NCBI RefSeq assembly: GCF_006874425.1 | Contig: NZ_VIJZ01000003.1 | Location: 589,932 to 653,931 of the forward strand | Source of the DNA: Paenibacillus ottowii | GTDB lineage: Bacteria; Bacillota; Bacilli; Paenibacillales; Paenibacillaceae | Direction of reading: 5' to 3' | DNA: 64,000 nt | Shown: positions 44,810-54,823 of the stretch, piece after piece | How positions within the stretch are numbered: position 1 is the stretch's first letter | Layout: each line of letters opens with the position of its first letter | Notes under the pieces: model-generated | The model's database searches: none | What the model saw: only the letters and a program-made list of their open reading frames with translations | What the model was told of the DNA's origin: nothing | Position numbers and translations under genes: made by a program

Positions 44810-46698
44810 TATGATCCCCTCGCTGCCGTTACACGGTTATAGTGCTCCAGATAAACCAGCAAAATGGAAATGTCCGCAGGAGTTACACCGGAAATACGGG
44901 ATGCCTGACCAATAGACATCGGACGGATCTTTTCAAGCTTCTGCTTGGCTTCAATGGCCAAGCCTTGAACTTCATTGTATGCAATATCCTCAGGCAGCTT
45001 CTTCTTCTCCATCTTTTGCAGACGTTCTACATGCATCAATTGCTTTTCAATATAGCCCGCATACTTAATTTGGATTTCCACCTGTTCTTGCTCTTCCTCA
45101 GTAAGGGCTACAGGTGAAGGTGAAATTTGTGCCACTTGTGCATAGCTGATCTCAGGTCGACGCAGCACTGTTAACAGATTACTGCCGTCCTGTATCGGTG
45201 CAGATCCACCTTGCTGCAACATCTCATTTACATCAACCGGACGAACCTTAGCTAAACGCAAACGCTCAATCTCTTGCTCTACCTTCTGTTTTTTATCCAA
45301 AAAGCGTTCATATCGTTCGTCTGTAATCAGACCAATTTCATGCCCAATCGGAGTCAATCGCAGATCCGCGTTATCATGCCGCAACAATAGACGGTATTCT
45401 GCACGGGATGTCAGCAAGCGATATGGCTCATTTGTCCCCTTCGTCACCAGATCGTCGATCAGAACCCCAATATAACCCTGGGAACGATCCAGTACGACCG
45501 GTTCTTTGCCCTGCACCTTGCGAGCTGCATTAATACCCGCCATAATTCCTTGACCCGCAGCTTCTTCATAACCAGATGTCCCGTTAATCTGGCCCGCTGT
45601 GAACAAGCCAGGTACCTTTTTCGTTTCCAAAGTAGGCCATAACTGAGTAGGAACCATGGCGTCATATTCAATAGCGTAACCATTACGCATCATTTCTACC
45701 TTTTCCATCCCTGGAATAGTACGCAGTACTGCTAATTGCACATCCTCTGGCAGGCTTGTCGACAAGCCTTGAACATAGTATTCGGATGTGTTTTTACCCT
45801 CAGGCTCCAAAAAGATTTGATGCTTCGGCTTATCACTGAAACGCACCACTTTATCTTCAATAGAAGGACAATAACGTGGTCCCGTTCCTTCGATCAGACC
45901 AGAGAACATCGGTGCACGATGCAAATTATCATTAATGATCTGATGTGTTTCCACTGAAGTATACGTTAACCAGCAAGGCAGCTGCTCATTATCCGAGGAC
46001 TTCGTTTCATAGGAGAAGAACTTCGGCTGATCGTCACCTGGCTGTATTTCTGTTTTGCTAAAATCAATCGTATCCTTATGCACACGTGGTGGCGTTCCTG
46101 TTTTAAACCGAACCAGATCAAAACCTAGCTCTCTCAAATGTTCAGAAAGTCTCAACGAAGGCTGCTGATTGTTCGGACCACTCTCATACATCAGTTCACC
46201 CATAATGATTTTCCCACGCAGATAGGTGCCAGTCGTCAAGACAACTGCTTTACTGCGATACTCTGTGCCTGTCTTCGTAATCACACCCACGCATTGACCG
46301 TCTTCTATAATCAGCTCTTCAACCATACCTTGACGTAAGGTCAGATTCGGTTCCTTTTCCATCGTTTCCTTCATCGCATGCTGATAAGAAAACTTGTCAG
46401 CTTGTGCGCGCAAGGCATGTACGGCAGGACCCTTGCCAGTATTTAACATTCTCATTTGGATAAATGTCTTGTCGATATTCCGACCCATTTCTCCGCCCAA
46501 TGCATCAATTTCCCGTACTACATGCCCCTTTGCAGGACCGCCAATAGATGGGTTGCAGGGCATGAATGCAATCATATCCAGGTTAATTGTGATCATCAAT
46601 GTACGACAGCCCATACGTGCTGCTGCCAAGGCAGATTCCACGCCCGCATGGCCCGCACCGACGACAATCACATCATAGTCGCCTCCATGATATCCCAT
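44809..46698 (-). CDS. mnmG: tRNA uridine-34 carboxymethylaminomethyl modification enzyme MnmG
   Basis: A 629-residue FAD protein (GidA) that works with MnmE to make cmnm5U at wobble position 34. The FAD-binding motif [19 protein letters not shown] is at the N-terminus, and [20 protein letters not shown] and the [17 protein letters not shown] motif follow. The helical C-terminal domain contacts MnmE ([20 protein letters not shown]). Length is normal. It lies between mnmE and rsmG. Confidence 0.98.
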   Translation of the reverse strand: MGYHGGDYDVIVVGAGHAGVESALAAARMGCRTLMITINLDMIAFMPCNPSIGGPAKGHVVREIDALGGEMGRNIDKTFIQMRMLNTGKGPAVHALRAQADKFSYQHAMKETMEKEPNLTLRQGMVEELIIEDGQCVGVITKTGTEYRSKAVVLTTGTYLRGKIIMGELMYESGPNNQQPSLRLSEHLRELGFDLVRFKTGTPPRVHKDTIDFSKTEIQPGDDQPKFFSYETKSSDNEQLPCWLTYTSVETHQIINDNLHRAPMFSGLIEGTGPRYCPSIEDKVVRFSDKPKHQIFLEPEGKNTSEYYVQGLSTSLPEDVQLAVLRTIPGMEKVEMMRNGYAIEYDAMVPTQLWPTLETKKVPGLFTAGQINGTSGYEEAAGQGIMAGINAARKVQGKEPVVLDRSQGYIGVLIDDLVTKGTNEPYRLLTSRAEYRLLLRHDNADLRLTPIGHEIGLITDERYERFLDKKQKVEQEIERLRLAKVRPVDVNEMLQQGGSAPIQDGSNLLTVLRRPEISYAQVAQISPSPVALTEEEQEQVEIQIKYAGYIEKQLMHVERLQKMEKKKLPEDIAYNEVQGLAIEAKQKLEKIRPMSIGQASRISGVTPADISILLVYLEHYNRVTAARGS

Positions 46699-46801
46699 AC
46701 CTCTCTTACCTCCTTATACATTCGAGTCTTCACCCCGAATATGCGCTTGTGTATCTATAACGATAGCAGGCTTTAACAGCCACGCTTGAATATCCTACTT
46801 G

Positions 46802-48178
46802 CTACTTGCCCAGACAGAACTGTGAAAATATTTGATCTATTAAGGCATCATGTGCAGTATCACCTACAATTTCGCCCAAATGCTCCCATGCCAGCCTTAC
46901 ATCAATCTGGATCATATCAATCGGAATAAATTGATCAGCCGCTTCATAAGCATCTACCAGCGATTGGCGCGCTTTCTTTAGCAGAGCAATATGCCGGACG
47001 TTGCTGACATATGTCATATCCGCCGATTCCAGCTTGCCGCTAAAGAATAAATTGGATATAGCCTGCTCCAACCGATCCGCTCCCTCATTTTCCTTCACAG
47101 ACATCGGCACAATAAGCTCTTCAGGAACATAGCGCAGCAACAAATCCCGGTCTATTTGGGCCGGTAAGTCCATTTTATTCATAATGACAATCGCTTGTCT
47201 ACCGCGGATTTGTTCCATTAATGCCATTTCATCCTCGTGCAGTGGTTCATTAGCATTAATGACGATGAGCAATAGATCTGCTTCACTCACTGCCGTCCTT
47301 GAACGCTCTACCCCGATCCGTTCCACGACATCCATCGTTTCACGAATTCCGGCTGTGTCCAGCAACTTAAGCGGAATATTATTAATCGTCACATACTCCT
47401 CAATAACATCACGGGTCGTACCCGGAATATCGGTTACAATCGCCCGTTCGCCCTGAGCCAGTGTATTTAACAGTGACGATTTGCCTACATTCGGCCTTCC
47501 GACAATCGCCGTAGTTAGCCCTTCACGCAAAATTTTTCCCTGCTCCGCTGTATGCAACAGCCGATCAATTTCCGCCATGACCTGACTGCTTTTATCCTTG
47601 ATTAACTCAGACGTAAAGGATTCAACATCATGCTCAGGGTAATCAATATTTACCTCAATGTGAGCAAGTGTCTCTACCAAAATCTGACGCAAACGACGAA
47701 TATTCTGGGACAGCTGCCCATCGACCTGTTTCAGAGCCATCGAAAAAGCCTTGTCCGATTTGGAACGAATTAAGTCAATAACACCCTCCGCTTGACTCAG
47801 GTCAATACGGCCATTCAAAAAAGCGCGTTTTGTAAATTCACCCGGCTCGGCCAGACGGATATTTTGCTGCAATAACAAATCCATCACCCGTTTAACGGCT
47901 ACCACCCCGCCATGAGTGCTGATCTCTACCACATCTTCTGTTGTAAAAGAGCGTGGTGCCCGCATCACTGTAACTAAAACTTCCTCCACCTTCTCTTGGC
48001 TTTGAGGATCTATAATATGTCCATAGTGTACCGTGTGCGTTGGAGCCTTGCTTAAGGGCGTTTTGCTACGGAACAAAGACTCCACTTCCGTGACTGCTCC
48101 TGGACCGCTGACCCGCACAACGGCGATGCCGCCCTCGCCGACAGCCGTTGCAATGGCAGCTATGGTATCGCTCAGCAT
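46802..48178 (-). CDS. mnmE: tRNA modification GTPase MnmE (TrmE)
   Basis: A 458-residue GTPase, partner of MnmG. The N-terminal tetrahydrofolate-binding domain ([20 protein letters not shown]), a helical domain, and an inserted G domain with P-loop [12 protein letters not shown], switch [17 protein letters not shown] and NKMD are visible. It ends in CLGK, with the conserved C-terminal cysteine. A hairpin (GCCGTCC / GGACGGC, 48214-48236) lies in its 5' leader. Confidence 0.98.
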   Translation of the reverse strand: MLSDTIAAIATAVGEGGIAVVRVSGPGAVTEVESLFRSKTPLSKAPTHTVHYGHIIDPQSQEKVEEVLVTVMRAPRSFTTEDVVEISTHGGVVAVKRVMDLLLQQNIRLAEPGEFTKRAFLNGRIDLSQAEGVIDLIRSKSDKAFSMALKQVDGQLSQNIRRLRQILVETLAHIEVNIDYPEHDVESFTSELIKDKSSQVMAEIDRLLHTAEQGKILREGLTTAIVGRPNVGKSSLLNTLAQGERAIVTDIPGTTRDVIEEYVTINNIPLKLLDTAGIRETMDVVERIGVERSRTAVSEADLLLIVINANEPLHEDEMALMEQIRGRQAIVIMNKMDLPAQIDRDLLLRYVPEELIVPMSVKENEGADRLEQAISNLFFSGKLESADMTYVSNVRHIALLKKARQSLVDAYEAADQFIPIDMIQIDVRLAWEHLGEIVGDTAHDALIDQIFSQFCLGK

Positions 48179-48260
48179 ATCGTTTCAACCTCCTATCAAG
48201 TACAAACGGCATTGCCGTCCTTCATTCAGGACGGCCCCCCGTTTCAATGTAAAATATAAG

Positions 48261-48300
48261 AAAAAAGCAATGGCTTCTGCAGCTTGCAGAGAGCCATTGC
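48261..48300 (-). terminator. Terminator of the rpmH-rnpA-yidC-jag block
   Basis: GCAATGGCT / AGCCATTGC with inner CTGC/GCAG form the stem; six T residues follow on the minus strand, just after the jag stop. Confidence 0.93.
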
Positions 48301-48306
48301 GTCGGA

Positions 48307-49065
48307 TTATTTCTTGGCAATGACAACGCGCCGATTAGGCTCGTCCCCCTTGCTGTATGTTCTAACCAGCGCATGCTGCTGGAGCTTGGCGTGAATCAGC
48401 TTTCGCTCCTGGGACGGCATTGGCTCCAGTACCACTTCCTTGCCGTAACGAACAGCCTGGTTCGCTAATCGTTCCGCCAAATCCTCCAGCGTTTTCCGCC
48501 GACGTGCACGAAATTGCTCTGCATCCAGCACAATTCGGATAAATTTATCCGAATGACGGTTAGCAACAATATTCGTCAAGTACTGCAATGCATCTAATGT
48601 CTGTCCTCTGCGGCCAATCAACATACCGAGCGATGGACCGGAGATATCGAGTGTACTTTCATCCTTGCGATGACGGACATCGACTTCAACGTTCAGTCCC
48701 ATTCCCGCAGCTGTTTCACGGATGAAACGCACCGCCTCTTCATAAGGATCTACATGTCCTCCAAGTGCTTCCGTGTCCATCTGTACTTCCTGTGCAACAA
48801 GTCCAGCCTCTGATACAGCCTGTCCCATGCCAGAAGGTGCTTGAGCCGATACATGAGGTTCAGCCGTGTGTGTGGTTTCGGGAGACGGCTCAGAAAGCAG
48901 CGTAAGCTCCACCTTCGCCTTTTTGACCCCTAGCCACCCCAGGAATCCTTTTGACGGCTGTTCCAACACGTTTACGGTTACCCGTTCACGGCTTACTCCC
49001 AGCTGGGAGAGTCCTTGTCTTACAGCATCTTCAATGGTTTTTCCTGATGTCACGACTTTGGTCAT
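48307..49065 (-). CDS. jag: RNA-binding protein Jag (KhpB)
   Basis: A 252-residue protein. The Jag-N domain comes first (TSGKTIEDAVRQGLSQLGVS), then a Ser/Pro/Gln-rich linker, a KH domain (LDISGPSLGMLIGRRGQTLD) and R3H (MPSQERKLIHAKLQQHALVR, then TYSKGDEPNRRVVI). It is the SpoIIIJ-associated protein; in pneumococci KhpB/EloR acts with KhpA in cell elongation. The start overlaps the yidC stop by four bases, so the two are coupled. Confidence 0.96.
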   Translation of the reverse strand: MTKVVTSGKTIEDAVRQGLSQLGVSRERVTVNVLEQPSKGFLGWLGVKKAKVELTLLSEPSPETTHTAEPHVSAQAPSGMGQAVSEAGLVAQEVQMDTEALGGHVDPYEEAVRFIRETAAGMGLNVEVDVRHRKDESTLDISGPSLGMLIGRRGQTLDALQYLTNIVANRHSDKFIRIVLDAEQFRARRRKTLEDLAERLANQAVRYGKEVVLEPMPSQERKLIHAKLQQHALVRTYSKGDEPNRRVVIAKK

Positions 49066-49928
49066 CTCGACTTTTTAGCCCCCTTCGAGTTTTTGCCACC
49101 TTTTTTCTTATTATTGGAGGAACCTGTTTTCGTGAGACTGGCTGTTTTTACATTGGCCAATGCTGCTTCCTTATCATTATTCCGATAAAGGAAATAGTTT
49201 TGAACAATCGTGTAAATATTACTGAAGAACCAGTACAACGGCAATGCAGATGGGAAGTTATACGACATAAACAGAATCAACACCGGATAGACATACAGCA
49301 AAAATTGCATAGGTCCCTGCTGCGGCGTCGGATTCATTTTCATCATCATCCATGTTTGGACAAAGGTCGTAATCGCTGCTAAAATCGGCAGAATAAAGAA
49401 GTGATCCGGTTTACCTAACTGGAGCCACAAAAAGTCATGATCCCGCAATGCCGAGTTATAATAAATGGCATTATAAAGCGCGATAAAAATAGGCATCTGC
49501 ACAAGCAAAGGCAGACAACCTGCCATCGGGTTAACCTTGTTTTCTTGAAACAATTTCATTGTTTCTTGCTGAACTCGCTCAGGTGTATCCTTGTATTTCG
49601 CTTGAATTTCTTTTAATTGTGGCTGAATAGCCTGCATTGCTCTGGAACTGCGTACTTGCTTGAGTGTAAGCGGCAAAATAATAGTACGCACGATGATCAC
49701 CAGAATCAGTACGGCCAGGCCATATTCTCCTGAGAACCATTGGGCAAATGTATCCAGCGCATACGAAAACCAGTAAACGACATATCTTTGCCACCAAGAT
49801 CCATTGGCCAAGTCTGCCGTCGTGTAAGAATTGTGAGCCGCCTGGGCACATCCGGACAGCACAGCAACAAGTGCCAATAAGGCAATCAGGAGGAACCATT
49901 TTCCCCGTTGAGTCTTCAAACGCGACAC
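49062..49928 (-). CDS. yidC: Membrane protein insertase YidC (SpoIIIJ-type)
   Basis: A 288-residue lipoprotein insertase with type-II signal peptide (LALVAVLSGCAQA, lipid cysteine at about 27) and five transmembrane helices. The hydrophilic-groove arginine lies in the helix around TLKQVRSSRAMQ, and the C1 loop contains KYKDTPERVQQETMKLFQEN. The C-terminus is lysine-rich (NNKKKGGKNSKGAKKSR), as usual in Gram-positive forms. The position next to rnpA identifies it as the SpoIIIJ copy; a second YidC2 may exist elsewhere. Confidence 0.96.
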   Translation of the reverse strand: MSRLKTQRGKWFLLIALLALVAVLSGCAQAAHNSYTTADLANGSWWQRYVVYWFSYALDTFAQWFSGEYGLAVLILVIIVRTIILPLTLKQVRSSRAMQAIQPQLKEIQAKYKDTPERVQQETMKLFQENKVNPMAGCLPLLVQMPIFIALYNAIYYNSALRDHDFLWLQLGKPDHFFILPILAAITTFVQTWMMMKMNPTPQQGPMQFLLYVYPVLILFMSYNFPSALPLYWFFSNIYTIVQNYFLYRNNDKEAALANVKTASLTKTGSSNNKKKGGKNSKGAKKSR

Positions 49929-49999
49929 TTCATAACCCCTTTCTTAACCAATCCATTCCAACGTAAATCATACCATATCCCGTAGGACAAAGATACTGA

Positions 50000-50350
50000 T
50001 TATCGGCGCGTAGACTTGAGCAGCGAGGCTTTGCGCAAAACGTGCAGCACGCTTTTCTCCAGCTCGTGATACGACAGGGTAACCGCACCCTTACGAACGA
50101 TAAAAATCAGGTCAATCTGCTCCACCAATTCTTGCTCATGATGGCGTACGATTTCCTTAACGATTCTGCGCATCCGATTGCGGACAACTGCGTTGCCGAT
50201 CTTCTTGCTAGCCGAAATTCCGACGCGGAACTGCTCTACCTCTCTGCGGCGGAACCAGTACACCACAAACTGATGGTTGGCAAAAGATTTGCCATGGCGG
50301 TATACGCGCCCAAAGTCCGCCCGGTTTCGTAGACGCAATTTTTTTTGCAC
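50000..50350 (-). CDS. rnpA: Ribonuclease P protein component
   Basis: A 116-residue basic protein with the RNR motif (GNAVVRNRMRRIVKEIVRHH) and N-terminal KLRLRNRADFGRVYRHGKSF that bind the 5' leader of precursor tRNA. It acts with RnpB RNA, which is not in the window. It lies 260 bases after rpmH, with rpmH terminated before it, so it may have its own weak promoter. Confidence 0.97.
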   Translation of the reverse strand: MQKKLRLRNRADFGRVYRHGKSFANHQFVVYWFRRREVEQFRVGISASKKIGNAVVRNRMRRIVKEIVRHHEQELVEQIDLIFIVRKGAVTLSYHELEKSVLHVLRKASLLKSTRR

Positions 50351-50575
50351 GGCGCTTCTCCTTGCTCATCTCTTTTACACATATCGGTAAGGCCCCCCTT
50401 ACCTCTTATATAGTAAGAAGTATGGACAACATTCCAACATGGTAATCTCGCTTATTTTATATCCGTTTTCAAAAACTTCATCTAATATAGAACAGGATGC
50501 AGGGCTTCTCCCTCTTTTCACACTACATTTCTACAATTAAAGGAAGCAAACCGATCCATAAATACTTTAATTATG

Positions 50576-50602
50576 AAAAAAAAGACCACCGTAGTGGTCT
50601 TT
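50576..50602 (-). terminator. Terminator or attenuator after rpmH
   Basis: AAAGACCAC, loop of four, GTGGTCTTT, followed on the minus strand by a T-run. It lies between rpmH and rnpA and would lower rnpA expression relative to L34. Confidence 0.9.
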
Positions 50603-50611
50603 ATGCACGCA

Positions 50612-50746
50612 TTACGCACTCAATACTTTTCTACCTTTTTGGCGACGAGCTGCCAAAACTTTACGGCCATTCTTCGTGCTCATTCTTTTACGGAAGCCGT
50701 GAACTTTTTTACGTTTGCTGACATTCGGTCTGAAAGTCGGTCTCAT
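50612..50746 (-). CDS. rpmH: 50S ribosomal protein L34
   Basis: A 44-residue, very basic protein ([20 protein letters not shown], then [20 protein letters not shown]), the standard L34 sequence and length. The ATG at 50746 follows AAGGAGGTGCAGCACA. It is the first gene leftward from oriC, as in almost all bacteria. Confidence 0.98.
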   Translation of the reverse strand: MRPTFRPNVSKRKKVHGFRKRMSTKNGRKVLAARRQKGRKVLSA

Positions 50747-50827
50747 TGTGCTGCACCTCCTTACAAGGAATACGTTTTATATGGAATATACCTAACATAG
50801 CAATCTCCACAAAAAACACCTTTGTAC

Positions 50828-50856
50828 ATTTAACCACAAATAGCGGTCAAAGTCAA
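50828..50856 (-). promoter_or_regulatory. Candidate rpmH promoter
   Basis: On the minus strand TTGACT (50856-50851), 17 bases, TTAAAT (50833-50828). An overlapping TTGACC (50850-50845) offers an alternative -35. Confidence 0.6.
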
Positions 50857-51179
50857 TGTACTTCTGAATCCTCTCCCTGTTTTTCATCTTCAAAAACCCT
50901 CGCCGTCTTCCCCCATCACTCACTCCACTTTTTTCTTTCCCTTTATTCCTTTTTTTTCGCCTCTCCTTCACAATCAATACTCATCAGCATTTACTGTAGA
51001 TTTCATTCCTCATATATAACCGCTCTTTTAACTGCTCTTTTCTTCATTTATTCATTTCTGTATTTAAATCTACGCCGTTTTAGATCTCCCACCATCCGAT
51101 TGGCCAAAAATAATGTCGGAAACGTTACCGGAAATTTTCAACACAAAAACAAGGCGCTGTGACCAAAAGGCAACAGTTG

Positions 51180-51543
51180 TTATACACAGATCCACAAAAA
51201 GAATGGAATTGTGATTTAAATGGTCATAACCTGTGCATAACATTTTAGAGTGAAAAAGAGTTATTGTCGAAAACTGAACAAATTATAAACAATATCTTGT
51301 GTTGTGAATAAAAATTGTACACAACAGATTGAATTTGTGGATAAATAACCACGAGTCATTGAAATACAAGGCTTCTTTTGCTATGATGATATTACTTTTG
51401 AATGTGAATATGTTGTTTTACCCTCCATATTATCAACACCCTGTGGATAAAGTTGTGAACAAGTTCAATTTATCCATCTTTTTATTTTTGTGCGGATTCG
51501 GGATTCTGGGGATATATTCTACATTTTTCATTTGATTTCGACA
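51180..51543. other. oriC, upstream half: DnaA boxes and Spo0A-box cores
   Basis: The AT-rich gap between rpmH and dnaA (50747-51835) lacks credible genes and carries DnaA boxes. Perfect TGTGGATAA occurs at 51336-51344 and 51442-51450. One-base variants are TTATACACA 51180-51188, TGTGCATAA 51232-51240 and TGTGAATAA 51303-51311. Two exact Spo0A-box cores are also present: TGTCGAA at 51265-51271 and its complement TTCGACA at 51537-51543. In B. subtilis this half of oriC (incA/incB) binds DnaA and Spo0A. Confidence 0.9.
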
Positions 51544-51835
51544 TATTGCAGTCTCGTTTTGGCCTGCGGGATCAAGAGAACGGATCGTGCCGCACATTCC
51601 CTCCTGAGAAATATCGCCTTTCTTCTGCTGGTCAGCAGTGGAATTTCCATTATTATTTTTCAGGGCATTTTGTGCTGCGTTCTCTCACTACACTGCCGCG
51701 TGATTTAGGCGGCGGTATGTCTTTTTATGGCCTTCAACAATATTTTGGGGATTTTAGGCGTTTTGCCGAAGCGCCGAGAGCAGCTCTCTGCAGCTTAATT
51801 CGGCAAAATGTCAGGATTTAAAAGGAGTGACGTCT

Positions 51836-53182
51836 GTGGACAGCCATACCTCTGAACTATGGCAGCAAATTCTATCGATTATACAAACCAAGCTGAGTAA
51901 GCCGAGTTACGACACTTGGTTTAAGGCTACCAAGGCAGCGAAACTAAATGACCACTCCATTGTGATTTCTGCACCGACAACTTTTGCCGTGGAATGGCTT
52001 GAAAGCCGCTATACCAAGCTAGTCGGGGCAACGGTTTACGAGATTTTGGGCAAACATTTAGAGGTCAAGTTCGTTATTGAAGAGAACAAGCCGGCCGAGG
52101 TCGATCTTCAGCAACAACCTCAGCAGCAGCCGATCGTTCAAGAAGAAGCTGTGTCTCATATGCTGAATCCCAAATATACATTCGATACATTTGTTATTGG
52201 ATCGGGGAACCGTTTTGCCCATGCGGCATCGCTGGCCGTCGCCGAGGCGCCGGCCAAAGCTTACAATCCGCTGTTCCTTTACGGTGGTGTAGGTCTGGGT
52301 AAAACGCATCTAATGCATGCTATCGGACACTATATTTTGGAGCACAATCCGACCAGCAAGGTCGTTTATTTATCATCAGAGAAGTTCACGAACGAATTCA
52401 TTAATGCCATCCGGGACAACCGCGGAGAAAGTTTCCGGAATAAATATCGTAATATTGATATTTTGCTCATTGATGATATTCAATTCATCGCGGGCAAGGA
52501 ATCGACGCAAGAGGAATTTTTCCATACGTTCAACGCGCTGCACGAGGAGCGCAAGCAGATTATAATCTCGAGCGATCGGCCACCTAAAGAAATCCCAACG
52601 CTAGAAGAACGGCTGCGCTCTCGCTTCGAGTGGGGACTTATTACCGATATTCAACCGCCGGATTTGGAGACGAGAATTGCTATTCTTCGAAAAAAGGCGC
52701 GGGCAGAAAACCTGGATATTCCTAATGAGGCCATGATGTATATCGCGAATCAAATTGATACAAACATCCGTGAGCTCGAAGGGGCACTGATTCGTGTTGT
52801 CGCCTATTCTTCCTTAACGAATCAGGATGTATCAAGCCATCTCGCGGCTGAGGCGTTAAAGGATATTATCCCATCCAGTCGTCCAAAAATGATCACGATT
52901 CAGGATATACAGCATCAAGTCGGGGAATTTTATAATCTACGGCTGGAAGATTTCAAAGCGCGTAAGCGGACGAAGGCTGTGGCTTTCCCACGACAGATTG
53001 CCATGTATCTTTCCCGTGAGCTAACCGACTATTCTTTGCCGAAAATCGGTGAAGCTTTCGGTGGACGTGACCATACGACTGTTATTCATGCGCACGAAAA
53101 AATCTCAAAATCCATTCAAGTGGATCAGGATCTATTTAAAGTTATCAACAACCTCATAGAGAAAATCAAAAATCCAACCTGA
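51836..53182 (+). CDS. dnaA: Chromosomal replication initiator DnaA
   Basis: A 448-residue AAA+ initiator. Domain I is at about 1-80 ([18 protein letters not shown]), domain II is a short Gln-rich linker ([13 protein letters not shown]), domain III has Walker [11 protein letters not shown], Walker [11 protein letters not shown] and box VII arginines, and domain IV carries the DnaA signature [15 protein letters not shown]. Start: GTG at 51836 with AAAGGAG eight bases upstream; the GTG at 51827 overlaps that site and is unlikely. The many DnaA boxes on both flanks allow autoregulation. Confidence 0.98.
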   Translation: MDSHTSELWQQILSIIQTKLSKPSYDTWFKATKAAKLNDHSIVISAPTTFAVEWLESRYTKLVGATVYEILGKHLEVKFVIEENKPAEVDLQQQPQQQPIVQEEAVSHMLNPKYTFDTFVIGSGNRFAHAASLAVAEAPAKAYNPLFLYGGVGLGKTHLMHAIGHYILEHNPTSKVVYLSSEKFTNEFINAIRDNRGESFRNKYRNIDILLIDDIQFIAGKESTQEEFFHTFNALHEERKQIIISSDRPPKEIPTLEERLRSRFEWGLITDIQPPDLETRIAILRKKARAENLDIPNEAMMYIANQIDTNIRELEGALIRVVAYSSLTNQDVSSHLAAEALKDIIPSSRPKMITIQDIQHQVGEFYNLRLEDFKARKRTKAVAFPRQIAMYLSRELTDYSLPKIGEAFGGRDHTTVIHAHEKISKSIQVDQDLFKVINNLIEKIKNPT

Positions 53183-53195
53183 ACAAGTTCAGAGC

Positions 53196-53300
53196 CTATA
53201 CACAATTTATACACATGTGGATAGGCTTGATTTTATTAGGGTTACAGAGAGTTATCCACATATTCAGTGCGCCTATTACTATTACTAATATATTTTAAAG
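53196..53300. other. oriC, downstream half: DnaA boxes, DnaA-trios and unwinding element
   Basis: Between dnaA and dnaN lie CTATACACA 53196-53204, TTATACACA 53207-53215, TGTGGATAG 53216-53224 and a perfect TTATCCACA 53252-53260. Twelve bases further, after a short GC-rich spacer, the plus strand reads CTATTACTATTACTAATA (53273-53290). Read 3' to 5' on the complement this is GAT-AAT-GAT-AAT-GAT-TAT, a run of DnaA-trios, leading into the A/T-rich stretch to about 53300. Order and spacing match the basal unwinding system defined in B. subtilis. Confidence 0.85.
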
Positions 53301-53368
53301 ATATACATCACCTATATAAGGCCCGCGTCAACGCGTGCTTGAAGGATTAAAACCCGTAGGAGGAACTT

Positions 53369-54511
53369 ATGAAGATTAGCATTCTGAAAAACGTTTTGAA
53401 CGAGGCTATACAACATGTATCCAAAGCGATATCCAGTCGGACTACCATTCCAATTCTGAGTGGTATTAAGCTGGATGTGAATCACCAGGGCGTCACATTG
53501 ACCGCAAGCGATACAGACATCTCCATTCAATCCTTTATTCCAATGGAGGATGGTGATCAGACGGTCGTTCAGGTCGAACAACCCGGTAGTGTAGTACTGC
53601 CAGCTAAATTCTTTGTCGAAATTATCAAAAAGTTGCCATCGCAGGAGATCCGTATGGAGGTAAAGGACCAATTCCAAACCTTTATCTCATCAGGTGCTAC
53701 TGAGATTCAGATCGTTGGCTTGGACCCTGAGGAATTCCCGGTGCTTCCCAACATTGAAGAAAACCAAGTGATCTCTGTTCCAGGTGATTTGCTTAAAAAT
53801 ATGATTAAACAAACGGTATTCTCCATCTCTACTCATGAAACGACACCGATTTTGACTGGTGTATTGTGGAATCTGGCTGAAGGTGAATTGAAATTTGTCG
53901 CAACGGACCGCCACCGTCTTGCCACCCGCAGCGCTCATTTGGAGGGGACTGAAGGCTTACGTTTTAGCAATGTTGTTATTGCAGGCAAAACGCTCAATGA
54001 GCTGAGCAGAATTATTCCAGATCAAAATATGCTTGTGGATATCGTCGTAGCGGACAACCAGGTATTATTTAAGGTGGATCGCGTATTATTTTATTCCCGT
54101 ATCTTGGATGGCACTTACCCTGATACTTCTAGAATTATTCCGACCTCCTACAAAACAGAACTGGTTGTGGACACAAAAAGTTTGAGCGAGTCTATTGACC
54201 GTGCTTATTTGCTGTCCCGTGAGGAAAAAACGAATATTGTAAAAATGCAATCGTTGGAAAATGGCGATCTAGAGATTTCCTCCAGCTCATCTGAGCTTGG
54301 CAAGGTGCGTGAGGAAGTAAATGTGTCTAAATTTGAGGGAGAGCCACTCAAAATCTCGTTCAACTCCAAATATATGCTCGACGTGCTGAAGGTAATTGAC
54401 AGCGAGCAGCTGACGATTGCTTTTACCGGCATTATGAGCCCCATTATTTTAAAACCGGCAGACTCCAGCAATGCGCTGTACATCATCCTGCCATATCGCA
54501 CAACCAACTAG
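53369..54511 (+). CDS. dnaN: DNA polymerase III sliding clamp, beta subunit
   Basis: A 380-residue ring-forming clamp with three similar domains. The N-terminus (MKISILKNVLNEAIQHVSKA, then ISSRTTIPILSGIKLDV), ATDRHRLATR and the C-terminal peptide-binding pocket segment (ILLPYRTTN-like, here IILPYRTTN) are diagnostic. ATG 53369 follows GTAGGAGGAACTT. It is 186 bases after dnaA, with the origin unwinding element between. Confidence 0.98.
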   Translation: MKISILKNVLNEAIQHVSKAISSRTTIPILSGIKLDVNHQGVTLTASDTDISIQSFIPMEDGDQTVVQVEQPGSVVLPAKFFVEIIKKLPSQEIRMEVKDQFQTFISSGATEIQIVGLDPEEFPVLPNIEENQVISVPGDLLKNMIKQTVFSISTHETTPILTGVLWNLAEGELKFVATDRHRLATRSAHLEGTEGLRFSNVVIAGKTLNELSRIIPDQNMLVDIVVADNQVLFKVDRVLFYSRILDGTYPDTSRIIPTSYKTELVVDTKSLSESIDRAYLLSREEKTNIVKMQSLENGDLEISSSSSELGKVREEVNVSKFEGEPLKISFNSKYMLDVLKVIDSEQLTIAFTGIMSPIILKPADSSNALYIILPYRTTN

Positions 54512-54550
54512 CGTTACCTAACCGAGAACAAGCGAAAGGATGAATAGGCC

Positions 54551-54769
54551 TTGAAACCGATATCTATACAGACCGAATACATCAAGCTCGATCAATTTTT
54601 GAAATTAGCCGATTGTGTATCCACAGGAGGCATGGCTAAAGCCCTGCTGCAGGAAGGACAAGTCCGTGTTAATGGTGAACCGGAAGAACGCCGTGGAAGA
54701 AAATTGTACCCAGGTGATACCGTTGAAGTAGAGGACATTGGACGCTTCGAGGTTACGGCAGGAGCATGA
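54551..54769 (+). CDS. yaaA: S4-domain RNA-binding protein YaaA (RlbA)
   Basis: A 72-residue S4-like protein (YIKLDQFLKLADCVSTGGMA, then KALLQEGQVRVNGEPEERRG). It is always found between dnaN and recF in Bacilli; a role in ribosome assembly has been suggested. The start is TTG with an AAAGGATG site, no in-frame ATG being available upstream. Confidence 0.95.
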   Translation: MKPISIQTEYIKLDQFLKLADCVSTGGMAKALLQEGQVRVNGEPEERRGRKLYPGDTVEVEDIGRFEVTAGA

Positions 54770-54823
54770 TCGCCTGAACGGCAAGGACTCCTTTTAGGTG
54801 CGGAATAATGAGGGGGACCCTAT

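Noticed and set aside
48214..48236. GCCGTCC/GGACGGC hairpin before mnmE as a terminator
   Set aside because: No T-run on either strand, and it lies in the mnmE leader downstream of the jag terminator; probably only a leader structure.
50747..51835. Several frames of 60-140 codons in the rpmH-dnaA gap
   Set aside because: They overlap DnaA boxes in AT-rich origin DNA, lack ribosome-binding sites and give low-complexity proteins.
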